Below are positions 48,780-62,595 of a DNA stretch of 64,000 nucleotides, one piece after another (position 1 is the first letter of the stretch; each line of letters opens with the position of its first letter). This DNA comes from Hirudinaria manillensis (Eukaryota > Annelida > Clitellata > Hirudinida > Hirudinidae). The stretch is from positions 393,501 to 457,500 of the forward strand of contig CM067536.1 of the NCBI GenBank assembly GCA_034509925.1, written 5' to 3'. The position numbers and the translations under genes are program-made. The notes under the pieces were generated by a model. That model was given only the letters and a program-made list of their open reading frames with translations, ran no database searches and was not told the DNA's origin.

Positions 48780-51700
48780 ATGGGAGCGACGGGAAGCAAA
48801 AAAGGAGACGACCTCGTCACCGAACCTCGTGAGTGGTTTTTCGAGTATTCATCGAAGTCATTAGCATAATTTATGCTAATCCACTGGTTAATTACTCGTG
48901 TTAATATCATTTAGGTCGATTGCTAATGATGGAATTATTATTGTCATTATTATTATCATTATTAGTATCATTATTATTGGTTTATTCACAATCACGGCCT
49001 CCGCCGGAAAACAGTGACCCCAGATCCCAACAAGGGATCATAGGCAGTCACAACACTATAAGCACAAACAAAACATTATTATTATTATCATTATTTTTAT
49101 TATTATTATTATTACTGTTATTACTATTATTATTATTATTACTATTATTATTACTATTATTATTATTATTATTATTATTATTAGAAACGATTAAAACCTT
49201 CTTTTCGTTTCCCTTTAAAACTTAATGGCACCAATTTAAGCCACAAAAATGCTTTTTTCTGGTGCATCCTAAAATTAGAAACACTACACGACACGTGATC
49301 AGAAGCTTTTTTAACTTTAATTGAGTTAAATATATTTAAAAATAACTGTTTTACATGAGAGCGTCTTAAAATAAATTATGTTGATTACATAACTTATTAT
49401 ATATTAAATTGATATATTCAATATATCAACCTTATGTTGGTTGCATTGAATATACAGGGTGTCCATAAAGTCTTCAGACAATGTTAAAAATTCATTAATA
49501 TTACAACTTGGAAGTTGGAAATCCCTGAAATGTTTAAATAATATCAAGTAAACAGTCAAGTTTACCATGTATATCACTTTAATTAAATTGAATACTTATG
49601 TGAATTCAAGACTTTAATAAAATAAAAATCGATAATAGAAAATTAATTATCAATTTTAATTAAACCTCCCATCCCTGCTGATGCTCCAATTAAAATTGTG
49701 AATTAAAAGTTAATCTAATTTAAAATTATTTATTGAATTCATCCATCATTCTTTGGACTTTGTATTACACCTGTAGTGAGAGAGCTAATTAGGTCCATTG
49801 CGATTTCATCTCACGTGATCACTCAATGTTGAGCAATATTTATAAATATAGTAATATTAGTAATTATAATTATCAGGGGATTAGAATTATGAATTGGCAA
49901 CTAATTCTAATCTCTTTTGAGGCAGTGCACCAAATGAACTCATACAATAGTCATGTGATGCAAAGTCATATCATACTCTATTAGGAGAATACAAAACAGT
50001 GCCAATTTAAAAACAAACATTAACCATTACGTCACCCTGTCTTGAAAACATTTTGCTTTCAAGAGAATCACGATTATTCCTAACATTCCGTGCCATCTTT
50101 GATCACCTAGGACCTCAATCATAATCAATTATCTTACAATTCAAAACAAGCCATTAGTTTTATAATTTATGTAAACATCGCAACCCATTTACGAAACAAA
50201 CCATTTAAGCAGAACCACTTTTAAATCCACTTTTGTTTACAAATCAACAGGAAAGGCTTTCAGCGATGATGACATCTTTCGACACAGCAGTAAAAGATCA
50301 AAATCCAAGCAAGCCAATTACTTCAGTAACCAACCGCTGAGACCGAAGTCTGCCAAAGTCAAATCCCAGAATTCGAAATCTTCAAAAGACGTCAACAAAA
50401 CTCCGACAAACGGAGTCAAATCTTCGATCTGGAGCCGGAAATCGAAGCGCGGAAGATCCGGGGGCACTGCATCGGCTCCCGGAAACTCCGACGCGGATGA
50501 CGCCGGCAGCAGGTCAAAGCAGGAGAATCAAGAACTGGAGGAAATCACCTTCAGGAGACTCAAGAAACTACAAGGAGGCAACTCCGAAACCACCGAACTC
50601 TGGGAAGAAAGATTCGAGGACGCAGAAGATAGAAAGGCAGACGATTGGATGTCTGCACCCGTCTACAGGTCCTTCGACTGTCTCAACGCCAATTCTTCTC
50701 TTTTCCAAGACCCCCATCTTTCCAGAAGTCTCAATCCTCTTGTGGCTAGCAAACTTCCGTTCATGCTCTCCTATGAACTCAAACCGAGCCTTGTGGCTCA
50801 ACTCAACTCGATCAAAACTTCGGCCAAAGATGGCACTGCCAGCACCATCTCGAAGGTCAACACCTGCAACAGTGGCAGCACCAATTCCAGCAGTTTCACC
50901 GGCTACTTTCGTCAAACCTCGATGCCAGAACCGACTTCGGAGACCATTTCGCAATCTCCGAACGTAGACGTCAGACACCAGGTCGACGTAAGTCGTTACT
51001 TGATCGACTCGAAGACGGCAAAGCGAAGCGACGCGTCCGCCGGAGGGGACGAGGATGCCGAACGAAGCGGCACTCAGAACGACGCCTTCCAAAAGGAACT
51101 GACAAAGACTCTGGCCAAATTGGTCGACAAAGCTGGCACCAACGAGTACAGGAAGTTTTGCAGCATGGCCAGAGCCTACAGCGTCGACTTCAGCGACGTC
51201 TACATAGCAGACTTTTTGGAATCCGTCGAAACGCTGGCCAAGCTCGCCAAGCCCGTTTCGACTCCCGCTGCCACTCCGACGGCATCCCCTTACAGGCGCC
51301 AGAGTTACAACCCCGGTTCCAACGGCGAGACGCCAAAAATTCCGCGCACGAATCTGCAACCTATTCCGTCCTCGAACGATTCCGGCCGTCGTTTTACGTC
51401 CGACCACCTCTGGAAAACGGCCGGGGAGGGTCCGTCGTCGGACCGTTCGGCCACGCTTGGACCGGACGTCTTCTCGAGTCGCAAGAGGGCCTCTCGCATA
51501 CCCATCCCGATAGGGACGAAGATGATCCAGAGGAACCACAAGGACTATCAGAGCATCAACTTTGTCACCTCTCCGAACGCCAGGGCTCTCAGGAATGGCT
51601 ACAAGCACCTGCCCTGTGCCCAGACGTCCGTAGCAGGTCAAAAAGAGGTCCTTTCCGCCATAGAAGAGGTCCAAGAGGCCGGAGTCGACCGCAAAGAAGC

Positions 51701-54700
51701 CGCCACGATCCAGGAAGGCAAAGAGCTCTCCGTCGTGGCCAAAGCGATGCCCGTAGTTTTGGATAGAGTGCCGTCAAAGTGCTGCTGTTTCTGCGAAGAA
51801 TCGCTCGCCCCCATGGAACGCATGGATGCCGAGATCCTGATCAGGGGCAAGAAGACGACGCCGGCCTCGAACTCCGAAGGCGGAAGTCAGTTCGACGTGG
51901 ATTTCTATTACGTGGACAAGGACACCAAGAAGCCGACCATGTCGTTCGAGGAGGTGAGGCAAAAAAATAAAGACATCGTCGTCTTAATCTATGATTGAAT
52001 TTAATTTAAAAATTCGAGTCTAACTTTTGTCATCATTTCATGCAAAATGTATAAATTCCCCAAAAAAGAGGAGCAATAATAAGAACTGAAATCTAATTTG
52101 AAAATAGCAGTTTATTAATAAATAAATTGAACAAGATATTTATAATAAACACCTCTAATGGATGCCACAAATCATCTTCTCTTCTCATCGATCTCAGTTG
52201 ACTCTTGAGAACAGCCAAGTCTTGAGACAACCTGGGAGGTGCTAAGTACTTCAATTTCCTTATCGGCTTTTGACGCTAACGACGCCAACCGAACTGCAGA
52301 GTTCGTAGAAGTGCATCAGCATTATCACCATCGTCATCGTCATCTTCACCATAGGCGTTATCGTCGTCAAATTTGACCGACACATGCCCCATCTAACCCC
52401 TCTTGAACATTGGCTCCTGTTTGAATGGACCAATCAGAGTGTTTGCTTTGATGCTTCTTTTTAAATCTCCTGTCAACATTATTAATGTCTTTTTTTATTG
52501 AAAATGTACGTTAAATGGAGAAAATATTCTCTTTTGAGTGGGTTCATTCAGGTGCAACCTCGTGGGTTTCGAACGTCGAATCGAATGTCGGTGTTGAACA
52601 CGTAGAGTTGTTCAAGAGTGGAAAGATCCCGAAAGGAGATGAACAGATGGGAATTAGATACTCATTAAATATTCATCGTCGTAGTCTTCATCGCCCTTGT
52701 TAGAGGAACGTGAAAATGAAGAGTAGGAAGATCACGATATAAACATAATATGAATTGTATTTATAATAATAATGATAATTATTATAATAATACTGATTAT
52801 GATGATGATGATTACTATAATAGCTGTAATTGTTCTTGCGATGAAGATGACCTTGTCCTTAAGTCCGTGTCATTACTTCGACACAGTTCAACATCATTAT
52901 CATTATCGTCATCATTATCGTCATCATCACCAACACCATCATCATCATTAACAATCAATAATTACACGATGGTGATGATGATGATGTCTAAGATCAAACC
53001 ATTAAATCCCTGGCCAAGAAGATTTCACTTTCTCATCAACAAGAATTCAATGCCAACAGGATTTTTAGGAAAATGGAAGAACGAATAAATTATGATAATT
53101 ATGATTGCGCTGGAAATTATGGCAATAAATTATGAAAATAGTGATGACGACGACGACGATGGTAACGTGATGGTCATGATAACGATCTTTGAAACTCCGC
53201 ATTCACAACACGGATGCGAGCACTTCCGCTGGTGGAAAGGCGTCGGAGGAAAAGATGTGCACACGTACATAACTCGAGTCACGTACGCACGCACACACAC
53301 AACACAAACACTCCGTGGAAGATCGTACGAGATAACGACGACGACGACGACGATGGCAATGATGAATGGATCGGGAAGATGAGGAAATGAGTGGGCTTGT
53401 AGCGATTCCATGTCATCGGTAGAAGATTGATTAGATGATGATGATGATGGTTTTGATGATAGTTACTCCAATAATGCGGTAGTAGCAGCCATGATGAAAC
53501 TGCGACTTGGACTCCGCCATCTTGTTTCGTTCGTACCAGACGTCAACTTCGTACAGTGACGTCAGCGACACGAGCAGAACAATGAACGTGTGACATAAGC
53601 TGACAATCATCGCTCGTTCAACGAATGACAGGCTATATAACCAACCAACCAAACCATCCAACCAACCTACAAACCTTTGCAAGCACAGGTGTCGTAAAAG
53701 CATTGACTACCGGAAAGTGTGAAGGTGTCGTGGCGATATCGCGACTGCTTCACGCTTCTGAATCATGAGTACGTTTTACTATCAACAATTCCCTGCCAAG
53801 GATTAAATGCATTTTAATTAATAATAAAAAAAAAACTAGTTATCGCCTGCTTTCCTTTAGTTCCTCATTTCTTTCCGTCTTTCAATGCACTTCCGGTCTC
53901 TCTAATGTCTGTCACCATCTCCAATCTTATTCACAATTTCCTGTGCTGTCTTCATCCTCCTCGTCGTCGTCATCATCGTCGCTTGGCATCGAATTTCAAG
54001 CAAATGGAATTCACTGATCGAGAGCTTATGATGACTGAGCCCAAGCTCTGGATCATCATCATGCCCACACTTATGACTTAATAACGCATAATAGCATCAC
54101 TTCATAACATGTAAATTTAATTATCAATGAACACGTAACGAATTTTAAAAATTAAGACATTAAAATGAATAAATACAAAAACTTACCTCAAGTAAAACAT
54201 CTGTCATAAGCAGTCAATTATCATAACAACAATATCAATAATAGCAACAACACTAAACAAATCATTAAATAAAATAATAAATATATAAAATAAATAAATA
54301 GATTATCAAGTATAATTAAAGGACGATCAAACAAATTAACTTTCTGGAAATAATTTCCCTCAATGAAATTCTCAGGAGTACTGTTTCAGTAACTTACAGT
54401 AACTTACCCTGTAAGCACATCACTGGTTGAAGAGAACAATAAAGAGGTCAGAGTTCATAGAATGATAGGGCATAAGGTTCTTGTATCACTGAATTCAATT
54501 GAAATGTGAACTGACGTTCCCACACTGTACTTGTAACTCAGTATTATTATAATTGTAATTGTAATTTAATGGGTCCGAATTATTACTTTATTCCACCACA
54601 CCCAACTCCACCCAACCCTACCCAACCCTACCCAACTTTACCCCAACACCAGGAATGGTTTCTTTGAGTTTTCAACTACTGAACTGGTACTGGTTCAGCT

Positions 54701-56464
54701 GATAATTTGCAAAAAACCATCGTTTTTAAGTCACAACACCTTTTTCGATTTCAATGCCGTCATTCGTAGCAGGACATCCTGAAATAAGGTTCAGCCATAC
54801 CTCGATGATTATCCATTTGATTGACATGCAACTGAAACATAAAGAGGTTGTAAATTAAGAAATTAATTAGTCAGCTAGAAAAAACTGAACATTATTTTAT
54901 GTAATAATTAATAAATATCTAATTATTCTACTCATCAATTAACAATTAGTTAATTACCCACCAAACGCAGGTGTTGAGCTTGAAGCGCAACAAGCGGATG
55001 GTTCAGATCCAGGAGGAGACGGGACCTTCCCACGTCCGACCGACCTCGCCCGCCTCCGCTTCCAGGCACTTCGCGGAGGTTCCTCGCTCGCGGAAACAGC
55101 ACCGACCCGTTTCCCTGTGCTTGATCACGGACTCCTCGGACAGGTACGTCCCCGTGGCCCGCCTGACGATACGCAAGAGGTGCACCTGCGAGGTGCAAAT
55201 GAGGCGCCTCTGCACCTTCCTCGAGAGTCCCGGCTGCTGCCTGGCAGAGGTAACGATTGCCGAGTGCTCTTTCGAGCCGGCCGCCATCCTCAGACTGAGC
55301 AAGGCCGTCGAGGTCAACGAAAGTCTTAAAATTCTCAACCTCGAATCCTGCGGACTGGAAGACGACTTTGCCATGCTCCTGGGGGCAGCTCTCAGGCACA
55401 ACGCCACCCTGACTCGACTCAGTTTGGCAAAGAACTCGCTCGGTCCTCGTGGCATCGGTTATTTAAATCAGGGACTGTCGAAAAACCTCACGTTGCAAGA
55501 CTTAAACCTTGACTACAATTCTGTTTCTGATGAAGGATGCAAGATATTGTCGAGACTTTTGGCAGGAAGTAAGCAAATCAAAAAGGAAGAAACGAGCAAT
55601 GACCAGGCAACATCAAGCCTGGAAGAGGCTCCCAGGCTAAAGAGTTCACTCAGAAAACTTTCTTTAAAGTCAAACAAGATTGGTGTGGATGGAGCTAGTC
55701 ATTTGTTCCTGGCTCTAAGACATGTCACCAACTTGATGGAACTGGATCTGTCCGGAAACCTGATCGAAGACAAGAGTCTGGAAATTCTAGGCAATATTCT
55801 CCTGTTCAACAGGTCGCTGAAGATTCTAAAGTTAGACAACTGCGGCCTCACCTGGAGAAGTTGCGAGTACCTGAGGAGACCTCTGAAGACGAACACGGAC
55901 CTTTCGATTCTAAGCCTCGACCTAAACCAACTGACAGATTTAGGCGTCTCCTTTTTAGCAGAGGGACTCCAATACAACAGAAACCTGAAAGAACTTTCAC
56001 TGAACATGTGCTCCGTCACCTCCGTCGGCCTAGAAAGTCTAGTCAGCGTCATCAAAAGTCGGACGGCCCTGAGGACGCTCAGGCTCTGCTACAACGACAT
56101 CTCCATAGCAGACAACAGCAACGCCGGATTCGTCGGTAGCAACCATGCCGACCTGTTGGGCAACGCTTTCGGCGAACCCAGGCAAGTAAAGAAAGAGCAC
56201 AGAACCAGTCAGGCCCTCCATGCACTCGACCAATGCCTCAGAGAAAGTCAGAAAAACCTTCTCGATGAAACCCTGTGGTACGCGAGCGACGTCGTCGAAG
56301 CTGCTCAGACAGAACCGACCAGATACGCTGCTCCCCCTTCGAGCAGGCACCAAGGTCTGAGCAAGAGTTCGTTCAATTCGAGCCTCTACAGAAAAATGAT
56401 CATGGCCCTAAAACGAAATCCGAGTCTCAGGATTGTCATGTGGGGCAACCAGCGCGTTAGCTGA
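48780..56464 (+). CDS. Predicted myristoylated, Cys-rich, leucine-rich-repeat protein
   Basis: Three exons (48780-48828, 50251-51953, 54971-56464) join in phases 1 and 0 to about 1,081 residues. The first exon reads MGATGSKKGDD, a classic N-myristoylation pattern (Gly2, Ser6, Lys7). Exon 2 is long, Ser/Lys-rich and mostly disordered, then reaches a Cys cluster (KCCCFCEE) and FYYVDKDTKKPTMSFEE. Exon 3 continues directly as VLSLKRNKRMVQIQEE and then holds about eight ribonuclease-inhibitor-type leucine-rich repeats (LKILNLESCGLEDD, LRKLSLKSNKIGVDGASHL, LMELDLSGNLIED and others). The exon 2 frame stops 45 bp past the donor, so splicing at GAG|GTGAGG is preferred. The RI-type LRR suggests a protein-binding scaffold, perhaps at a membrane. 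I do not recognise an orthologue. Linking all three exons is inference; the first exon is the least certain. Confidence 0.62.
49075..49184. repeat. ATT microsatellite in an intron
   Basis: ATTATTATT runs with ACT interruptions, in the first intron of the LRR gene. Confidence 0.9.
49455..49773. mobile_element. Candidate mariner-type MITE
   Basis: A 319-bp AT-rich segment starts CAGGGTGTCCATAAAGTC and ends with an imperfect inverted copy reading GACTTTGTATTACACCTG. With one gap on each side, about 14 of 18 positions agree. TA dinucleotides flank both ends, as expected for Tc1/mariner insertion. There is no internal ORF. The CAGGGTGTCC start is common to many animal DNA transposon termini. Confidence 0.42.
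52000..54970. other. Large second intron of the LRR gene
   Basis: Repeat-rich DNA with GAT/GAC and ATC tracts (52748-52990, 53140-53165, 53330-53360). No additional exon is convincing. A short ATG at 53765 directly before a GTACGT site was considered as an alternative first exon, but its phase does not fit exon 3. Confidence 0.45.
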
Positions 56465-58778
56465 TGCTGAAACTATTCGCCTGAGAGCCAGGATTTTCGA
56501 TTCTCGCTTCTTAGGTTTCATAGACTAGCGACTCGTCTTTCCGATGCAATTTCGTTCGAATCTTTCGATTTTTTTGTTTACAAACTTTCAACTTGCACGC
56601 GCTGTAAGGCCGACAGAAAACTAGGCTTGCGACATTTTCCAAAGTTTTTTTTCTGCAGCTTTTTTCCGACCTAATTTGTTTTCTCTTCCTCTCGACATCC
56701 AGGCTACAGCAAATAATTTCAAGCGAGGTGGGCGCGTTTTTGTAATTCTGAAAAATCAAATCAAGAATACTAAAAAAAAAACTACAATCGGTGGATTCTC
56801 TCTTTTGAAAGATCTAAAAGCCATTTAAAAGACATTTTACAAAATAAAATCCGATTTAAAACATCCAAAATAGAACATTCGAAATGCAAATAGGTGCGCA
56901 ACCCCAACCACGACAAGATTTCTCTAATGGCCATTTTGCTCCAATAGTTTCGTGATTTGACTCCAATGTTTTAACGAGGTAATTTCTCTCAAATCCAAAA
57001 TGAAATCTAATGTAATTCTAAAAATATCGAAAATAATTCCAAAACTAAAAAGGAAAGAAATCATCTGGACTCATTATGATGATAGAACATCAGGAAACAT
57101 CATACTTATCATCATCATCATCATCGTCGTCGTCGGCGAAAACCAAGCGAGTGAGGCTGATCACTACTTAAGGCATACTTAAGGCAATGCCTCACCACAA
57201 CACAAACTGCTCTTATGGTAATATAAAATATCTCCAGAGTCAAATACCACAACACAGACAACGAATACATAGTTTTCAAAATAAGATAAAATAAAATAGA
57301 ATATAACCAAATAAGGAATCGATACGATCAATCATCAACAACAGAAAAATATTCAAAAAGACATTCTCTTAAAATAAAATACGCACGACAAACTTGTAAA
57401 AGGCCGATGATGATGATGATGATGTTGACGCAAAAATAATGGCAATAATAAAAATGGAAATAAATATTTATTTTAAAAAAAATAAATCAAAATAAACGTT
57501 TCTTATCGACATCTGAAAGTGAGTCACAACCCTGGGACATGATGGATGGAAAGTGAAGATGGAAAAATAAAGAAATTTAAAAAGATATGTTTCCATTAGA
57601 GAAAGGACCTCTAGCAGCAGGATTCTCAGTAAAACATGACGATGATGACGACTACGAAGATGACGGTTTTGATAGTGATCTCAAAATTTGCTTTTGCTAT
57701 TATCATTATTATCACAACTGAAGATTTGAGACTTTGCATTGAAGCAATGGGAGGATGGTTATGATGATGATGATGATCATCATCTTGGAAACATCAATCC
57801 ATTGTGGAATTCAATGCCTCCAAATACTGAATATTATCATGTTAACAATATTATTACTAATAATAATATACGATTACACAACAGAACTTCAACACGGCCA
57901 ATATTCGATAATAATCAGTCATTAAAGAAGAAATGATGAATTAAAAATAGCACCAAATCTCCGAACGATGGCTGCCCACAAGACGGACATTCATCTTCGG
58001 TTTCCATAAAAAAAAAACTACCTGGTGTTGGTGGTCCAAATATGGCAGGATTGTTTGGGATTCGAGACGGCTGCGTGAGTCTCGTAAGGTCAAAGATACG
58101 AAGACACAACATCGATTAGATACGAGGGATACGATCCGATACGATACGTCAGAGACGACACCGATTAGACGCAAACAGATGCGATCGGATGCAAAGCATG
58201 CAATTGAGTAGGAGAAGATGCCACAGAATTGATAACATAGAAAACAAAAAAAATAATATAATCAAATAAATACTACAAAGTTCGAGAAAACAAAAGACTT
58301 TAGTTTTTCAAACAAATCTTATTTAAAGATGAAAGTACAAAAGTGACTGAAAGTGAAACCAAAACCACAAAAAAACCACGAGACATTGGCATCGATTTCC
58401 GTTTTAAGTGCAGCATAAATAAATCCCACCACATCGCATCCATCACAACTACCTAATTCCCTACAATGGATGTAATGCTAATTAGTTGTTAATTAATATT
58501 CATAATAATTAACGAGCACCAATCGGATTCTCGACCTTCGATCGATCCTATATAATGGTCGGTGGCATTATGTTAATGAGATGCAAATCATCTGTTTATA
58601 AACAATTGTCATCAAGGTCAAGGTTAATCTTGATTTCTGTGACGTCCTGATAACATATGAAACCATAAAACGTTCCTAATTAGTTAGTCTAAAAATAGCA
58701 ATAGTTAATTAACATAATCAACATTAATAAACATGCAATACTAATACTAATGTATTGGAAAAATAGAATGACAACAAC

Positions 58779-58890
58779 ATTAATAATAATAATAAATAAT
58801 ATTAATAAATAATAATAATATTAATAAATAATAATAATATTAATAAATAATAATATTAAATAATAATAATAATTAATAATAATAATTAGT
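58779..58890. repeat. AAT/TAAATAAT repeat cluster
   Basis: Repeated TAATAATAATATTAATAAA units. Confidence 0.85.
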
Positions 58891-59694
58891 AATTATAAAT
58901 ACCAATAATCACGACGTATCATTCGTGTTGTTGCAAGAATGATACATGGCGAATGAATGAATGAATGAATGAATGAATGTTTTGGTGAACGACAGAATGC
59001 GTCGATAATTGAAACGTGTTCGAGCACGGATTGAAGGAATAATTCCACGGGGTGGCATTTCTATGAAACATGCAAATATGGTCACGTGACCAACAAAAAA
59101 ATAATTATTAATTAATTATAATAATAAATGTTTAAATAATAATAATAATAGTAATAATAATAATAATAATAATAACAGATATTAGTTAAAAAATAAATAT
59201 TCCTCTCACAGTCACTATATGAAGCTACTTGCACTCGAGATATCATGATTATGATTATGATCACGATTATGATGATGGTGATGATGTTGTCACTCATCTT
59301 AAAGATTGACAATGTCCAATATCATGTCAATTACGTACGACAATTATGCCAATAAGGCAAATAATAAATAATAAATAAATAACTAATAATAAATAATAAT
59401 AATAATAATATTAAATTTGTTTAATAATCATATTCATAAACGTTTCCAATTGCTAATCATATCCTAAGTGATATCCAGCATTCAACAGTACCTCATCCTC
59501 ATTGAATATGAACCAAAAAAATTAATTTAAAAGTAATTCAAAACTCATCCTTGTTAACCAAAGGTGGAACATGAAGAAGACATGGAGTCCATCAATCAAC
59601 CTAACAGTCAATCAAATCGATCGATTCAATCAAATCAATCAATCGATTTGTGGACACAGAAATACAAAATCATCATCATCATAATCATCATCAT

Positions 59695-59726
<32 letters not shown>

Positions 59727-59815
59727 ATGATCCCCGCAAAAAGATCTTCGAAATCCACGGAACTTTTTTGAAATCCAAAGCAAAAAAACATTGAAAACGT
59801 TACAATTGAATTGTT

Positions 59816-59920
59816 AATGAATTACGATTGATTGTATGAATTACAATTGATCGTAATTCATTAAAAAATTACGATTGATTGTATGAATTACAATTACAAT
59901 TGATCGTAATTCATTAACAA
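59816..59920. repeat. Tandem pair of perfect palindromes
   Basis: AATGAATTACGAT is followed about 20 bp later by its exact reverse complement, ATCGTAATTCATT. The arrangement is then repeated with a slightly longer spacer, so two hairpins sit side by side. Confidence 0.75.
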
Positions 59921-60224
59921 TCGATTGTAATTCCAATGCACTCGAGAAAAAAATACACGAAGTCGCGGGAGAAATGACAACAATGTCACCATTTTATGAC
60001 CAAAATATAAACAAATTTAAAATAATAATAATAATAAATAAATAATGATAATAAATAATATAATATTTGATGTTATTAGAATACAACCAATCAAAAACAA
60101 GACAGAAAGAGCGATTGAAATCCATCCTTGCGACCTTCATTCGCCTTTGGACGGAAGTAATCGATTGACACTTTGACCCTGCCTATGATTGGCTCCCTTC
60201 GACCGAGGAAGCGACGTGATTGGT

Positions 60225-62534
60225 TCAGCCGAGCTGATTGGAACCCTTCTGACTGAGTGACCTGTTCAGTTTGCCAGTGTTGTTGTTGCTGTTGCTGCTA
60301 TTGTTGTTGTTGTTGGAGGATGAGGAAGAAGTGAGGCCGTCCTTGGTCAGGTTTGCTGAGCCCGTTGAAGACTGCAAACAGAGTTTTTTAATTAAAGTTA
60401 CAAATTAAAAAAAAAATTAATAATATGACTTAATAATTAAAAATTATTAATTTATTACATTAATAATTTATTATATAATATATTATATAAATATATAATT
60501 ATTTATTAATAAATTATATTAATTAAATTTATAATATGACTTAATAATTTAAATGAAGATTATAATCTTAAAGTTTAAATTGTGTCAAAAATTGTGTCAA
60601 AAATTGCGTCAAAATAACCATTCCACTGTCGACAGATGTCCTGCTGCTTCTCCTGTCATCTGGCGAATGAAAAATAACATTTTGAAACAATCATCTTTAT
60701 TTTAAATTCAAACTTAAACCTACAATCCATTAAATGTTAAATATAATTACAAATTAATTATTAATAAATTGTTAATAAATAAATTATTAATAAATAATAT
60801 TTAATAACAATTTAATGACAAAAATGTTTTAATTAAATTTAATTCGGGTCATATTTGTTTAAAAGCATTAAAAATGTCCATCGTTTAAATCTACGAAATT
60901 CTTTCTGAATAAGAAATGAGCAGACGATTCACTGCTCAAAGCATCAAAGAGCGGGAAAGTCTTTGAACTGTGCATAATTACATTATTATTATTCTTATTA
61001 TTAATATTATTATTTTATTCACCATCATCACCCAGAATTTCCAAACCAATCATCAAGTCAAAATATTATCGATTTAAACAGTTTCGAATTTAAAAGATAA
61101 AAATGTCAATATCGATTTTGCTCAGTCCAAATGGTTCACCTGAATACTTGCAAAGTTGCTGCTGTTGCAGCTGTTGAAGCTGATGCGGCTGAAGCTGCGG
61201 CGGTTGGAGCGGCTGCGACGACAGGTCGACGTCTACGACTCCTGAATCCTTGCTGTAGCGGTTGAGAGTCTCCGTGACCTCTTTGCACTGGTGGGTTGTC
61301 ACTCCAGGTGCTCGAACTTTGGCCCGACCCAGATATTCTTCCATCTTATCCGTCTGGAAAACAAGGTCGGTTGTGATGGACCCATTGGATAACAAAAAAA
61401 AACTATTACTATCAACCAATCCGACTGCCAGTAGAAACGTCATCAGCATCATCATCATCACAATCTTCATCATCATCATCGTCATCATCACCAGCGCTAT
61501 CATCCTCGTGATCGATTAGCGACGACTCCATTAGATACCGGGATGTTATAATTGCTTTGAAGTGGATGGTTTACTATCATCATCATCATCATGATCATGA
61601 TCATCATCACCACCACCACCAATAACAACCTATTCATCATCATCATCATCGTCATCATCACCGCCACCTTTCCACATCTCCAAGATCATGATGAGGGAAC
61701 ACAATCGTGCACATCGTACCATCATTGACAACTTATTCAGCATCATTATCATCACCATCATAACCACGATCATCATCAATACCACCATCATAACCATGAC
61801 CATCATCATCATCACCACCACCACCACGATCATCATCATCACCATCATAACCATGATCATGATCATCATCATCACCATCATAACCATGATCATCATCATC
61901 ACCATTACAACCACGATCATCAATACCACCATCATAACCATGATCATCATCATCACCATCACCATCATAATCATGATCATCATCATAATCACCTCGAGTA
62001 TTGATTCCCTGAGATCCTCAACGAACTTCATCCTCTCCTCGTCATTATTTGCACACAACGTCACCAAAACCTTACCCGTTGACGACTTCAGTCGTATTCC
62101 GAACTTGTAATCTGTCGGTAATTAACATTAATAATAATAATAATAAATAATAATAATAATAATATTATAATTATATAGTATTAAATATTGTTATTACTTA
62201 TTATTATTATTTATTATTAAATATTATTATTATTAGTATTATTTATAATACATCATAAGTGTCATAATAGTTATGTTGTTACAATAGCCTGAAATCAACA
62301 ACAAACAACAACGACGACGATGATGATGATGATGATGACGATGATGATGGTTGTATAAGGTAGGTGATGATGACGATGGTTGTATAAGGTAGGTAGGTGA
62401 TGATGATAATGATCTCACGTGGTGTCTCGAGTAGGTAGACTGCAACACCAAGCAGTGGAATTGAATGCTTTAAGTGATGAGTTGAATTCTTTTTCTTCTT
62501 TGACGATAATTTGGTCACCTGAGGAACAATTGTT

Positions 62535-62595
<61 letters not shown>

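Larger units (their letters stand above)
56465..60224. other. Repeat-rich intergenic region
   Basis: No convincing gene. Simple repeats include (ATC) at 57105-57135, (GAT) at 57405-57425, (GAATGAAT) at about 58953-58980 and AAT-rich tracts at 58779-58890 and 59135-59175. Minus-strand ORFs at 56511 and 57915 lack motifs. Confidence 0.5.

Noticed and set aside
50568..51674. 368-codon minus-strand ORF
   Set aside because: Antisense shadow of the LRR gene's second exon; no domain or splice support.
61630..62110. Long Met/Val- or Ile/Thr-rich ORFs
   Set aside because: Products of the ATC repeat. Only the minus-strand PH exon 61993-62111 has family similarity.
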